From NCBI GenBank assembly GCA_900107575.1, contig FNQX01000014.1, positions 405 through 64,404 on the forward strand: 64,000 nucleotides of DNA. Direction: 5' to 3'. Below the pieces are notes generated by a model. It worked only from the letters and a program-made list of their open reading frames with translations. It made no database searches and had not been told where the DNA came from. The first letter of the stretch is position 1, and every line of letters starts with the position of its first letter. A program made the position numbers and the translations under genes. Of this stretch, positions 52,867 to 62,216 are shown piece by piece. The DNA is from Lachnospiraceae bacterium NK3A20. Lineage in GTDB: Bacteria; Bacillota; Clostridia; Lachnospirales; Lachnospiraceae.

Positions 52867-54075
52867 ATGAACGATATGTATATGTCCAATAATAGCTCTT
52901 CCAACATGATCTATCTGGATCATGCGGCGACGAGCCCGATGCGGCCGGAAGCGTTGAAAGCAATGCAGGCAGCCCTAGAGACCGCCTGGGGGAACGCAAG
53001 CCCTACCTATCCGCCGGCGCAGTATGCGAAGTCGCAGCTTGACCTGGCTCGGACGACGCTTGCCGACAGCATACACGCCGGCTGGCATGATATTTTCTTC
53101 ACGTCCGGCGGCACAGAGAGCGACAACTGGGCGCTCATCGGCGCCGCGGAAGCGATGCAGGAGAAGGGACGGCACATTGTCGTCTCTGCAATTGAGCATC
53201 ACGCGATTCTGAATACCTGTGAGTATCTTGCGTCGCGCGGCTTCGAGATTACTTACCTTCCGGTGGATCGCGAGGGCTTTGTGAATCCCGCGGAGCTTGC
53301 CCGTGTGCTGGATGCGCGGAAGGACACAATATTGGTCTCCATCATGATGGCCAACAACGAAGTCGGCGCGATTGAGCCGGTGAAGACGCTGTGCAAATAC
53401 ACGCAGGATCACGGCGCGCTCTTCCACACGGATGCGGTGCAGGCGTACGGGAAGCTCCCGATCGACATGGCCGAGGTGCCGGTCGATCTCTTATCCGTGA
53501 GCGCGCACAAGATTGGCGGTCCCAAGGGGATCGGTTTTCTCTATATTCGCAAGGGTGTGCAGATTCAGAGCCTCATCCATGGCGGCAATCAGGAGAGCGG
53601 TCGTCGTGCCGGTACGGAAGATGTCCCGGCCGCGGTTGGTTTCGCTGCGGCAGCCAGGGCGGCAATGGCTCAGATGGCGACCGAGCAGAGCAAAGAGCAG
53701 GCGCTCCAGCAGTATTTCTACGAAGAGTTTCGGCAGCGCTTCCCGGATGCTGTCTGGAACGGCCCGCTGCCGGATGGTGTCACCGGGCAAGAGGAAAAGC
53801 GTCTTTACAACAATCTGAGTATTGCTTTCCCCGGACTGGAAACGGAGACCCTGCTCATCAATCTGGATCTTGCAGGGATATGTGCCTCGGGCGGCAGCGC
53901 CTGCACGACAGGCGCACTGGACCCTTCCCATGTCATTATGGCAATGTCGGATGATCCAGCAATCGCAAAGGGTACTATCCGCTTCACATTGGGAGCGGAG
54001 AATACAAGAGAAGAGATAGACCGTACCATTGCGATGCTCGCGGAGACCGTTGAAAGATTGAAGAAGGCTGAATGA
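52867..54075 (+). CDS. Cysteine desulfurase (NifS/IscS family)
   Basis: This is a 402-aa PLP enzyme that takes sulfur from cysteine for iron-sulfur clusters and thiolation. Landmarks are IYLDHAATSPMRPEAL, SGGTESDNWALIGAA, the AIEHHAILNTCEYL histidine, the PLP lysine in SVSAHKIGGPKGIGF and the persulfide cysteine in SGGSACTTGALDPSHV. The short loop before that cysteine points to the NifS/IscS class. The start at 52867 is the first ATG but lacks a clear ribosome binding site; Met14 (52906), where homology begins, is an alternative. It could supply the rhodanese-TtcA protein encoded at 18745. The gene end is tandemly duplicated. Confidence 0.92.
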   Translation: MNDMYMSNNSSSNMIYLDHAATSPMRPEALKAMQAALETAWGNASPTYPPAQYAKSQLDLARTTLADSIHAGWHDIFFTSGGTESDNWALIGAAEAMQEKGRHIVVSAIEHHAILNTCEYLASRGFEITYLPVDREGFVNPAELARVLDARKDTILVSIMMANNEVGAIEPVKTLCKYTQDHGALFHTDAVQAYGKLPIDMAEVPVDLLSVSAHKIGGPKGIGFLYIRKGVQIQSLIHGGNQESGRRAGTEDVPAAVGFAAAARAAMAQMATEQSKEQALQQYFYEEFRQRFPDAVWNGPLPDGVTGQEEKRLYNNLSIAFPGLETETLLINLDLAGICASGGSACTTGALDPSHVIMAMSDDPAIAKGTIRFTLGAENTREEIDRTIAMLAETVERLKKAE

Positions 54076-54142
54076 GCAGCTACAAGAGGCTATTGCGATC
54101 GAAGAAGGCTGAATGAGCAGTTGCAAGAAGCTATTGCAGATC
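54060..54142 (+). repeat. Tandem duplication of the desulfurase gene end
   Basis: The segment 54060-54100 (41 bp, including the stop codon) recurs at 54101-54142 with about four substitutions and one inserted base. The second copy is outside the reading frame and touches the end of the convergent pilus-like operon. The unit length matches the 41-bp period of the nearby palindrome array, which may be chance. Confidence 0.8.
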
Positions 54143-54647
54143 AGTGGAGTGGCAGGATGGTCTGCGAGATGACATTCAGATTCTGATCATAGTTGAAATC
54201 CTGTGTGCTGGCGGTCTTTTCAGACAGAATCTCGTAGAATGGCCCATCCACAGTATCCGGGTAAAGCACCTTGACGGAGAGCACCAGCTGCATATTCTCG
54301 CCTGCGTCATATTTTTGCACAAGGGTATTCTCAGACAGCTCGCTGTCGGTTTCATTGGCAATATCGGCAAGCATCGCTCTATAATCCGTTTCATTTGCTG
54401 ACTGCTGATACGCCTCATACAGCCTGCCATCCAGATCCGCAAGGTACTGCTGCGCGCGATCTCGCCCCTCATAGTAGCCGGTGTTCGACTGTGCGTAGCG
54501 GGTCGAGAGGCGATAGTCAGCACGCCCTGCCGCAATCGCAAGGGAAGCGAAAGAGAGCAGGAGCAGGACAATGAAAATAAGGAGCACGAGGGAGACACCG
54601 CCCGTCAGGTTGAATTTCACACGGCTTCTGGCAGTTTTCTCATCCAT
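54141..54647 (-). CDS. Membrane-anchored protein of the pilus-like operon
   Basis: This protein is about 168 aa. A short basic N-terminus and one helix (GGVSLVLLIFIVLLLLSFASLAIAAG) are followed by an extracellular part with a helical stretch and a beta-rich end. The layout matches pilus-associated or minor-pseudopilin partners in Clostridia, but I recognise no named domain. The start at 54647 follows GGGAGCC next to the previous stop. It is the last gene of the minus-strand operon. Confidence 0.7.
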   Translation of the reverse strand: MDEKTARSRVKFNLTGGVSLVLLIFIVLLLLSFASLAIAAGRADYRLSTRYAQSNTGYYEGRDRAQQYLADLDGRLYEAYQQSANETDYRAMLADIANETDSELSENTLVQKYDAGENMQLVLSVKVLYPDTVDGPFYEILSEKTASTQDFNYDQNLNVISQTILPLH

Positions 54648-54648
54648 A

Positions 54649-55575
54649 TCAGTTGGCTCCCTTCTGCGCAGAACCGCGCACTGCATCTTCTTCGGAAGAT
54701 TGGTTCACAGATGCAGAATGGGATGGGGTTCCAGCGTGCACATACTGCGCAACATCCATGCTGTAAATGACGCTATCCAGTACCGCGTTTTTTGCGGCAC
54801 CCGCAGGCGAAATCCGCGCAGGCGGTTTCGCCTGAATCGGGTTCCCGGTGCCGTTTACGGCACCGGGAACAGTTCGGAAGGGACGCATCGGCGTCACTTC
54901 CGAACTGCGATCCTCCAGCTGATCTGAAACCTTCCCTGGTTCCACAACGGAAATGTGCAGCTTCGCAAGCTTCCCACGGATTTGAGTCTGGGAATGATTT
55001 CTGTGAGCTTGTGAATCATTTTGTTGCCCTTCTTTGGCAACCGGTGTCAGGATCAGCGTGTATTGTGCACCACCAGGACTGCTATCAGATTCGTGAGATA
55101 TGTCGCCTGTCTCGCCATGTGCTGTGTCTGTAGCATTGCTAGCATCTTCGGTAACCCCAGTATCCTCCGTCACGTCGACAATCTGCCAGTCCTTATCGTA
55201 GTAGATGACTATCTGACTGCTCTCACCATCAACCTGACCGGGGGCATCCGCGGTATCCAGTTTGAAGTGATCTCTTATACCAGCATCCGCGCCCTCCAGC
55301 TTGGCGTTATCAGGGATAGCGTGCTCCCCTTCCGACCGATTGCTCCCCAGGTACAATTCCACGCATTTCCTCAGGTCGCCGTCCGCTGCAATGTAGCATT
55401 CCGCGGCGTTCTGCGAGAGCTGGACTGCTCTCGTGAGCTTTGCTGAGCGCGCGGAGAGCTCATGCGCGTACAGGAAGAGCCTCACGCAGACCACGCTCGT
55501 GAGCGCCAGGAAGAATATTGATATGATCAGCTCGATGAGAAAGAGTGATGTTTTGGAAGATTTAGGATTTCTCAT
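54649..55575 (-). CDS. Pseudopilin-like protein
   Basis: This is a 308-aa protein. The N-terminus (MRNPKSSKTSLFLIELIISIFFLALTSVVCVRLFL) has the prepilin layout: a short basic leader, a Glu five residues into a long helix, then an alpha-helical extracellular stem. The classic Gly before the cleavage site is not obvious. The rest is hydrophilic and low-complexity (Thr/Asp/Ser/Gly-rich around 140-190), with a long disordered C-terminus. It overlaps the upstream DUF4860 gene by 4 bp. Confidence 0.65.
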   Translation of the reverse strand: MRNPKSSKTSLFLIELIISIFFLALTSVVCVRLFLYAHELSARSAKLTRAVQLSQNAAECYIAADGDLRKCVELYLGSNRSEGEHAIPDNAKLEGADAGIRDHFKLDTADAPGQVDGESSQIVIYYDKDWQIVDVTEDTGVTEDASNATDTAHGETGDISHESDSSPGGAQYTLILTPVAKEGQQNDSQAHRNHSQTQIRGKLAKLHISVVEPGKVSDQLEDRSSEVTPMRPFRTVPGAVNGTGNPIQAKPPARISPAGAAKNAVLDSVIYSMDVAQYVHAGTPSHSASVNQSSEEDAVRGSAQKGAN

Positions 55576-56072
55576 GGCTCTGTGTTGAGGAGGAATTGTT
55601 GGTGCGCGCCCGCCTGGGTCGTCAGCGAGACGGAAACTGCGCGGTCTGTGACTTGTTCAAAAGAGAGCGAATCTAGCGGCAGGATCGCGGATCCGGCCTC
55701 AGCGGTCAGAGCAGCATCTTCCGCGCAGAACAGCTCGCACAGCTCTCCGTCATTCTCGTACAGGTAAGTAAGATACGCCTCGTCGCCATAGTCCTCACGC
55801 AGACTGAGGGCACTTCGTCCATCGAAAATAGTAACGCTGATGGCGCCTGATGTTTTCGCCTGGCGGACCTTCTGCGTGATGTAAGCCTCTGCCGTGCGGA
55901 CGTCGCCATTTGCCTCCATTGACGCGAGGACTTTTTGATAAATCCGGCTGCCGAAGAGGACCATGCTGATGCCAACGAGCACGAAGCCCGCGAACAGGAT
56001 GATCACCGCGAAGAGATCGACGGCGTGTCTGGTATTCTGATCTGTCACAACAGCAGGCCTCCTCTCATTCAT
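55572..56072 (-). CDS. DUF4860 family protein
   Basis: This is a 166-aa protein with one N-terminal helix (AVDLFAVIILFAGFVLVGISMVLFG) and an extracellular domain (SGAISVTIFDGRSALSLREDYGDEAYLTYLYENDGELCELF). This pattern is the DUF4860 family found in type IV pilus/type II secretion-like operons of Clostridia. The role is undefined, probably a minor pilin or assembly factor. It overlaps both neighbours by 4-8 bp. Confidence 0.75.
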   Translation of the reverse strand: MNERRPAVVTDQNTRHAVDLFAVIILFAGFVLVGISMVLFGSRIYQKVLASMEANGDVRTAEAYITQKVRQAKTSGAISVTIFDGRSALSLREDYGDEAYLTYLYENDGELCELFCAEDAALTAEAGSAILPLDSLSFEQVTDRAVSVSLTTQAGAHQQFLLNTEP

Positions 56073-56376
56073 GAACTGCGATCACGGTGTAATCCGGCCG
56101 GATGTTCGCTGCGATCGGCCGGTAATCCACGAAGAACGCGGACTCGTCATAGACCAGCCCGTAGTGATCCTTGAGATATTGCAGGTCGGGCGGGTAAGCA
56201 CCCTCTAGCGCATAACAGCTGGTGATATCTTTCTCAATCGCGGCCTCAATCCCGCACTGCTCCTGCACCCGCGTATCCTGAGAGATGCGGCGGGAAGCCA
56301 GCGCGATGATCAGGGCCAGCGCGGCGCAGAGGACGAGATGGATCAAAAATGTGTGGTTTTGATGTCTCTTCTTCAT
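56065..56376 (-). CDS. Small membrane-anchored protein of the pilus-like operon
   Basis: This is a 103-aa protein with an N-terminal helix (TFLIHLVLCAALALIIALASRRISQ) and a short extracellular part (IEKDITSCYALEGAYPPDLQYLKDHYGLVYDESAFFVDYRPI). The second half resembles the Pro-Pro-x-L-x-L-xx-Y turn of truncated pseudopilins. The long frame upstream of Met at 56376 is only shadow inside the pilC-like gene. It begins 5 bp after that gene's stop. Confidence 0.7.
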   Translation of the reverse strand: MKKRHQNHTFLIHLVLCAALALIIALASRRISQDTRVQEQCGIEAAIEKDITSCYALEGAYPPDLQYLKDHYGLVYDESAFFVDYRPIAANIRPDYTVIAVHE

Positions 56377-56381
56377 GCGTA

Positions 56382-57500
56382 TCACCCGATTGAAGTCATG
56401 ATGCCCATCACAGGGAGGATCACGCCGAGCAGGATGAGTCCGACGATGACGGAGAGAATGATGACGAGCGTCGGCTCGATAGCGGCGATGGCGCGGTTGA
56501 TACGGCGGTCTGTCTCCTCTTTGTAATGTCGGGAGATGAAACCCATTACGCGGTCGACGCTGCCGGACTGCTCGGCGACGTTTAACATGCTCGAATAGAA
56601 GGAGGAGAACATGTTCACGAGGATGACGGCGTCGGCGAAGCTGCTGCCCTCGCGGATGAGGGAGACGCACTGCTCAATGCGGCCGCGGACGGCCTTATTC
56701 TCCACGATGCCGGTGCAGAGGGAGAGACTCTCGATCATGTCAAGACCTGCCTCTTGCGTGAGTTCCATGCCGCTTGCGAAACGGCTCGTTGCGGCGTGTT
56801 CCGCGAATGTCCTCGTGCCAGGGAACCAGGCGATGAAACCACGGAAGCCTTTCCTGCCGCGTTCTGTGTAATTGCAGTAGAGGAAAATGCAGGCGATGAC
56901 TGCGAAGGCGATGAGGAAGCCCGTGTAATAACGGCCCATGGACTCACCCAGATTCATGAGCGCGCCGGCAAGACCGCCTTCGCTCGCGCCAAGTCCTGCG
57001 TACACCTGCCGGAAAACAGGCAGGACATGCCGCAGCAGCACGATGATGACGACGAAGATCATGACCAGCATGACAATGGGATAGGAGACGGCCGACTGGA
57101 TCTGATTCTGCATATCCATGTCTTCTTCATAGAATTCCGCAAGGGATTTCGTGACAAGGTCGATATGACCTGTTTCCTCGCCGATGATGATGAGGCGCTC
57201 GGAATAGGGCGTGAAAACACGGGTTGCTTTCATGGCATCGGAGAGTGGCGCACCGGTGCAGACGCTATGATAGATTTCCTTCAGGACTGGCTGCAAATCC
57301 CTGTTGTCCTTGTCGCGGATCATGATGTCCAGCGCCGACACCGGCGGGATGCCTGCCTCGAGGAGCATGGAGAGCTGAGCGAAAATCCGCCGGTGGCTGT
57401 CGCTGGAGAGAAGCTTATTAGAGAGAGCTTTCCCGGAGAGAGTATTCGCGGAGAGAGGATTTTGTGAGGAAGTCATATTCTTGCTGTCATGTTCTGTCAT
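56382..57500 (-). CDS. Type II secretion/type IV pilus inner-membrane protein (GspF/PilC)
   Basis: This 372-aa platform protein has two repeated T2SSF domains. The first begins FAQLSMLLEAGIPPVSALDIM and includes the GEETGHIDLVTKSLAEFYEEDMDMQ segment. The second begins FASGMELTQEAGLDMIESLSLCTG and includes NVAEQSGSVDRVMGFISRHYKEE. Three long hydrophobic helices are present, including the C-terminal one (TLVIILSVIVGLILLGVILPVMG). It heads the operon. The GspE/PilB ATPase, prepilin peptidase and major pilin are not adjacent, so this cluster relies on genes elsewhere or is a fragment. Confidence 0.9.
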   Translation of the reverse strand: MTEHDSKNMTSSQNPLSANTLSGKALSNKLLSSDSHRRIFAQLSMLLEAGIPPVSALDIMIRDKDNRDLQPVLKEIYHSVCTGAPLSDAMKATRVFTPYSERLIIIGEETGHIDLVTKSLAEFYEEDMDMQNQIQSAVSYPIVMLVMIFVVIIVLLRHVLPVFRQVYAGLGASEGGLAGALMNLGESMGRYYTGFLIAFAVIACIFLYCNYTERGRKGFRGFIAWFPGTRTFAEHAATSRFASGMELTQEAGLDMIESLSLCTGIVENKAVRGRIEQCVSLIREGSSFADAVILVNMFSSFYSSMLNVAEQSGSVDRVMGFISRHYKEETDRRINRAIAAIEPTLVIILSVIVGLILLGVILPVMGIMTSIG

Positions 57501-57756
57501 GATGGCTCCTAACTGATGTGATGCCTGGGGCGGGAATCAACTTGTTGAGCTTTGCCCCACGCAGCCATTACTTGTCTAACATGCGGCCCAGGATCCGATA
57601 TCCAACTGATACTCTACGCTATTTTCGATGTCCTGGCGCAGCTGGTTCCTGGAAACGCAGGACGAGTGTCCTCTAAGCGGCTGGACTGATAACGAATTTT
57701 GGGGCAGCTGGGCCAATAACGGTTCTCGCAAAATTCAAGTCCATGAATTTTGTGTG

Positions 57757-57902
57757 CTTCGGGCCAGTAGCATATTTGAGGAAATTCAGTCCCATACTCC
57801 GAACATTTTCCCGGGCCAATATCAGCTTCTGAGTGAAACAGTCACCAGCTATTGAGCTATTTTTGGGGACTGAATTTCCTGCAAGCATATATTGGCCCGA
57901 AG
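57757..57902. repeat. Long imperfect inverted repeat in the 57.5-58.0 kb gap
   Basis: Arms of about 38 bp (57757-57793 and 57865-57902) pair through CTTCGGGCCA and a 15-bp GGAAATTCAGTCCC block. The wider 57700-57980 region has three GGGCCA(A/G)TA words pointing right, then TATTGGCCC words pointing left. A smaller palindrome (CAAAATTC / GAATTTTG) lies at 57729-57752. No gene or terminator T run is seen; the rest of this 510-bp gap is AT-rich. Confidence 0.7.
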
Positions 57903-58012
57903 GTTATATCAAATCGGGGGCCTGATATTTTTGCGGGAACATATTGGCCCGAGTCCGATTCTAAACTATGGTCTTGAAATTTCTGAATCAATGTATTAGC
58001 CCAATCGGCGGG

Positions 58013-59302
58013 CTAGTAAAGATATATTGTCCGGTAGTTGTCGCCGGCCTGGATGTAGTCCTTGTACGCATCCTCTGACTGCGTGGTCGCGAGGGTGGGG
58101 TCCATGAGCTGCCAGTTTCTGCCGTCGAATTTGATGATGCCGTTGACCCAGCCGACTTCCTCAATATAGGTCGAGATCCACGCGTGGTAAGCGGTGCCGG
58201 CATAGCCGATTTCCATGCGGGTGGGGATACGCTGAGACCGCAGCATGGAGGCGAGGAGCGCCGCATAGTCGAAACAGATGCCCTTGCCGGTGCGCAAAAC
58301 CTCATCGACATCGGGAATATAGCCGGACTGCACGTGCTCTGCTTTCTCCCAGTCGTAAGTCATGTGATGAATGACGTAGTCGTAGATGAGAGAGATGGCA
58401 TCGAAGTCATCGTTCGCCGGCTTGCACACTTCCTGCGCGGCGGCGACTGCAGCGGAATCTTTGGTGAACCAGACAAGCTGATTGGGATAGAGGAACGGCG
58501 CGAATTCATTATCAAGCGAGACATCCAGGGAAGTCTCATATTCCGCCGCGTATTTATTATCTACGACATTGGTGTAAATGCCAACGCGGTAACTGCCACT
58601 CCAGCAGGTCAGGGGGAACACTTCGTAGGAGCCGGGGGTTGTGACGTCGTAGGTGTAGGTGTTCCCGTTCGGTGGAGTGATCTGAATCTTGACCTTCGGA
58701 GACGTTCCGTGATAGGCAATCGAAAGATAGCCGTCCGCCATGTGACTGGCATCAATCGTAACATTGGAGGTGCCGTAAGTGACGGTGCCATCTGCCGCAG
58801 GAGAGAGCACAGAGGGCGTGTTGTCGCGGCTTCCTGTTGCGCTTAAGTCAATCGGATCGCCGTTCCTGTCCGTGGGGATGGCTTTGTCCGCGGCAGTGAC
58901 ATCCGCAGCCTGGTCCGGGATAGGGTTGACGCCAGCATCGGAGGTCGGATCGTTGGGAGAAGTCTGTGTTCCAGGTGCAGACTGGCCACCAGCAGAGGAC
59001 TGTGCACCAGTCGTGGACTGATCGTCAGCAGAAGCCTGCGTGCGATGCAAAGACTGACTATCGGGAGCAGGTTGTTCGCCTGCGTAGGCCGTCCCACAGG
59101 CAGTCAGGGGAATCATTAGAATGCATGCGGTTAGGGTGAGAGATGCGCAGCGAGGGATAAGCCGCCCAATCTTGCATATCTTAGATGCATACAGATGGGC
59201 GGCAACTTGCCTGACTTCGTGGCAAACTGATCCGAAGTGTCGGAACATAGGTGTGTGCAGTTGTGATTTCCAGGCTCGCATCATCTCAGTTAAACAGCTC
59301 AT
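58013..59302 (-). CDS. Secreted transglutaminase-domain lipoprotein
   Basis: This protein is up to 429 aa. An export segment (SLTLTACILMIPLTAC) ends in a lipobox, then a Gln/Ser/Asp-rich linker (about 75-150), a beta-sandwich domain (GTVTYGTSNVTIDASHMADGYLSIAYHG), and a transglutaminase-like domain with Cys343 (GKGICFDYAALL), His373 (AYHAWI) and Asp401 (LMDPT). The triad is intact. The true start is unclear: the long N-terminus before the signal is unusual, and Met19 (59248) is possible. Surface peptidase or cross-linking roles are known for the fold; the target is unknown. Confidence 0.82.
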   Translation of the reverse strand: MSCLTEMMRAWKSQLHTPMFRHFGSVCHEVRQVAAHLYASKICKIGRLIPRCASLTLTACILMIPLTACGTAYAGEQPAPDSQSLHRTQASADDQSTTGAQSSAGGQSAPGTQTSPNDPTSDAGVNPIPDQAADVTAADKAIPTDRNGDPIDLSATGSRDNTPSVLSPAADGTVTYGTSNVTIDASHMADGYLSIAYHGTSPKVKIQITPPNGNTYTYDVTTPGSYEVFPLTCWSGSYRVGIYTNVVDNKYAAEYETSLDVSLDNEFAPFLYPNQLVWFTKDSAAVAAAQEVCKPANDDFDAISLIYDYVIHHMTYDWEKAEHVQSGYIPDVDEVLRTGKGICFDYAALLASMLRSQRIPTRMEIGYAGTAYHAWISTYIEEVGWVNGIIKFDGRNWQLMDPTLATTQSEDAYKDYIQAGDNYRTIYLY

Positions 59303-59581
59303 TCAGCTTGTTCATATAGAAGTTCTAGAAGTTCATTTAACTCGTTCAACGTAGTGGCTCATCAAACGCGCTCAACGTGGCAGCCCATTCAACTCGTCTC
59401 GCACAGAAGTGCAGTTTCGCGTGGCAATTCATTCCCAGTCGCATCTTGGGCAGTATCTGTTCCGCACAGTTTGAAAGCGCTTACTGCCCCTATTCTAGCC
59501 GAGCGGCGGGGCAAATACAAGCATTACCGGAAACGTTACCGGAACTGTTACCATCGTTGAATTTACAAGGAATTTAGGCTA
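59303..59581. other. Intergenic region before glgP
   Basis: This stretch is non-coding. Between about 59290 and 59400 there is a loose 26-bp periodicity (GTTCATTTAACTCGTTCAAC, then GCTCATCAAACGCGCTCAAC, then CCCATTCAACTCGTC). The divergent transglutaminase promoter should also lie here. I see no riboswitch fold. Confidence 0.45.
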
Positions 59582-59610
59582 TTGCGGTCATTGAATTTAC
59601 CTGCTATAAT
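59582..59610 (+). promoter_or_regulatory. glgP promoter
   Basis: A perfect TATAAT (59605-59610) lies 17 bp after TTGCGG (59582-59587). It would give a leader of about 100 nt before the phosphorylase start, containing no obvious attenuator. Confidence 0.6.
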
Positions 59611-59718
59611 TTGTCACTGGAAGTCGGGGTAAATTTCAATTTCGCAGAGAATATCTGTTCAGAGCGGACCAATTTTGTGCAGGTAGAGGTGCACCTATCA
59701 GGGAGGGATGATCAATCT

Positions 59719-62031
59719 ATGAGACAACAGGCTACCAACATGCAGCGCGATGTGCTGACTATGAACATGGAGCAGCAGCTGCAGGAGCTCGCCGAGGAGA
59801 AATTCGGCAAGGCGATCGCGGACTGTACAGACAAGGAGCTGTATTACATTATTCTGGCGTACTGCAAGAGACTGCTCGCAGTCACGGAGAGGAATACGGG
59901 AGAGAAGAAGATCTATTACATCTCCGCGGAGTTCCTCATCGGACGCCTCCTGTCCAACAACCTCATCAATCTGAAAATATATGACAGGATGCGGGATCTT
60001 CTGGAGCAGAACGGCAAGGACCTCTCGAAGATCGAGGAAGTAGAGCCGGAACCGTCACTGGGCAACGGCGGACTGGGAAGGCTCGCGGCTTGTTTCCTGG
60101 ACAGCATCGCAACGCTCGGCCTGCCCGGTGAGGGCATCGGCCTCAACTATCATTACGGCCTGTTCCACCAGGTGCTGGAAGATCATCTGCAGACCGCCAA
60201 GAAGGATCCCTGGCTCGAGAAGGAGTCCTGGGAGACAGAGTCCGATGCGAAGTTCGATGTTTATTTCGGCAAGCGCAAGGTGACATCGCGCATGTACGAC
60301 ATCGACGTGGTCGGCTATGACAACGGCATCAACAAGTTGCGCCTGTTCGACGTGGAGTCCGTGGACGATTCCCTCGTGAAGGAAGGCATCTCCTTCGACA
60401 AGGATGATATAGAGAAGAACCTTACGCTCTTCCTCTACCCCGATGACTCCGATGAGAAGGGGCGGCTACTGCGTATTTACCAACAGTATTTCATGGTCAG
60501 CAACGCCGCTCAGTGGATTCTGCGCGAGATGAAGGCGAAACAGTATGATCTGCGCTCCCTCTACGACCACGCGGTGATCCAGATCAATGACACGCATCCG
60601 ACACTCGTCATACCCGAGCTCATCCGTATCCTGACAGAGGAGAAGGCAATCGAGATGGACGAGGCGATCGAGATCGTCTCAAAGACCTGTGCTTATACGA
60701 ACCACACGATCCTTGCGGAAGCGCTGGAGACCTGGCCGATGGAGTACCTCGAGAAGGTGGTACCGCAGCTCGTGCCGATCATCTGTGAGCTCGATAAGAG
60801 AGTCCGTGACAAATACAGCGATCCGGATGTTTGGATCATCGACAAGGACAATCGCGTGCACATGGCACACATCGACATCCACTACGGCTTCTCTGTGAAC
60901 GGCGTCGCGGCGATCCACACCGAGATCCTGAAAAATACAGAGCTCCACAAGTTCTATGAGCTCTACCCCGAGAAGTTCAACAACAAGACCAACGGTATCA
61001 CGTTCCGCCGCTGGCTTCTCTCGTGCAACCATGAGCTTTCGAATTTCCTCTCGACAAAGATCTCGGATGCTTACAAAAAGGATCCCAACCAGCTGGAGCG
61101 CCTCCTCGAGTACAAGGAGGACGGCGAAGTGCTCGACATGCTTGGCGAGATCAAGATGCACAACAAGGTCAGGCTCGCGGATTACGTCGCGGTGCACGAG
61201 GGTGTGCAGCTCGATCCGAACGGTATCTTCGATATCCAGATCAAGCGCCTGCACGAGTACAAGCGCCAGCAGATGAACGCGCTCTACATCATCCATAAAT
61301 ACCTGGAGATCAAGCGAGGCGTGAAGCCGGCAAGGCCGCTGAACTTCATCTTCGGCGCCAAGGCAGCACCTGCTTACATCATCGCGCAGGATATCATCCA
61401 CCTGCTCCTCGTTCTGCAGGACATCATCAACAACGATCCGGATGTCAACCGCTACATGCATCTCGTGTTCGTGGAGAATTACAATGTCTCCTACGCAGAG
61501 AAGCTGATTCCCGCCTGTGATGTTTCTGAGCAGATTTCACTCGCGTCGAAGGAGGCGTCCGGCACGTCCAACATGAAATTCATGTTAAACGGCGCGGTGA
61601 CGCTCGGCACGGCGGACGGCGCGAACGTCGAGATCCGCGACCTCGTGGGCGACGAGAATATCTACATGTTCGGCATCGACGCGCAGACTGTCATTGAGCA
61701 CTATGAGAAGGCGGACTATGTTTCCCGTGACTATTACAACAACAGCCCCGTGATCAAAGAGGCCGTGGACTTCATCGTGGGACCCGAGTGCATGAAGATC
61801 GGCCACAGAGAGAACCTCGAGCGACTCTACAACGACATTCTGAACAAGGACTGGTTCATGGCGCTCATCGACCTCGAAGACTACATCAGAGTCAAGGATC
61901 AGGTGTTCGCGGATTACGAGAATCGCTACAAGTGGCATCAGAAGAGCCTCGTGAATATCGCGAAGGCCGGCTTCTTCTCCTCCGACCGGACCATCATGGA
62001 GTACAACCAGGATATCTGGAAGCTGAACTAA
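59719..62031 (+). CDS. glgP: Glycogen/alpha-glucan phosphorylase
   Basis: This is a 770-aa PLP enzyme that releases glucose-1-phosphate from glycogen and maltodextrins. Landmarks are [63 protein letters not shown], the [14 protein letters not shown] region and the PLP lysine in [25 protein letters not shown]. The frame opens at 59611, but the start is set at 59719, about 11 nt after GGAGGG. It is the degradative counterpart of glgC/glgD at the other end of the window. It has its own promoter and a strong terminator. Confidence 0.96.
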   Translation: MRQQATNMQRDVLTMNMEQQLQELAEEKFGKAIADCTDKELYYIILAYCKRLLAVTERNTGEKKIYYISAEFLIGRLLSNNLINLKIYDRMRDLLEQNGKDLSKIEEVEPEPSLGNGGLGRLAACFLDSIATLGLPGEGIGLNYHYGLFHQVLEDHLQTAKKDPWLEKESWETESDAKFDVYFGKRKVTSRMYDIDVVGYDNGINKLRLFDVESVDDSLVKEGISFDKDDIEKNLTLFLYPDDSDEKGRLLRIYQQYFMVSNAAQWILREMKAKQYDLRSLYDHAVIQINDTHPTLVIPELIRILTEEKAIEMDEAIEIVSKTCAYTNHTILAEALETWPMEYLEKVVPQLVPIICELDKRVRDKYSDPDVWIIDKDNRVHMAHIDIHYGFSVNGVAAIHTEILKNTELHKFYELYPEKFNNKTNGITFRRWLLSCNHELSNFLSTKISDAYKKDPNQLERLLEYKEDGEVLDMLGEIKMHNKVRLADYVAVHEGVQLDPNGIFDIQIKRLHEYKRQQMNALYIIHKYLEIKRGVKPARPLNFIFGAKAAPAYIIAQDIIHLLLVLQDIINNDPDVNRYMHLVFVENYNVSYAEKLIPACDVSEQISLASKEASGTSNMKFMLNGAVTLGTADGANVEIRDLVGDENIYMFGIDAQTVIEHYEKADYVSRDYYNNSPVIKEAVDFIVGPECMKIGHRENLERLYNDILNKDWFMALIDLEDYIRVKDQVFADYENRYKWHQKSLVNIAKAGFFSSDRTIMEYNQDIWKLN

Positions 62032-62138
62032 ACGCAGAGGCGCCCGGCTGAGATACCCGTGAAAGATATGAGATGATCCGGCAGCAGGATTCCTCTGTGC
62101 ATCCCGGAAAACATCAGGCATACCGATACAATCATGCA

Positions 62139-62180
62139 GCCTCCCGCAGGAGTATTTTCCTGCGGGAGGCTGTTATTATG
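62139..62180 (+). terminator. Terminator after glgP
   Basis: A 13-bp perfect stem (GCCTCCCGCAGGA with TCCTGCGGGAGGC) with a 6-nt loop is followed by TGTTATTAT. It separates glgP from the convergent beta-helix gene and may serve both directions. Confidence 0.88.
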
Positions 62181-62216
62181 CATTCATTCAGCGAGCTGTG
62201 CAGCACATCGCTGACA

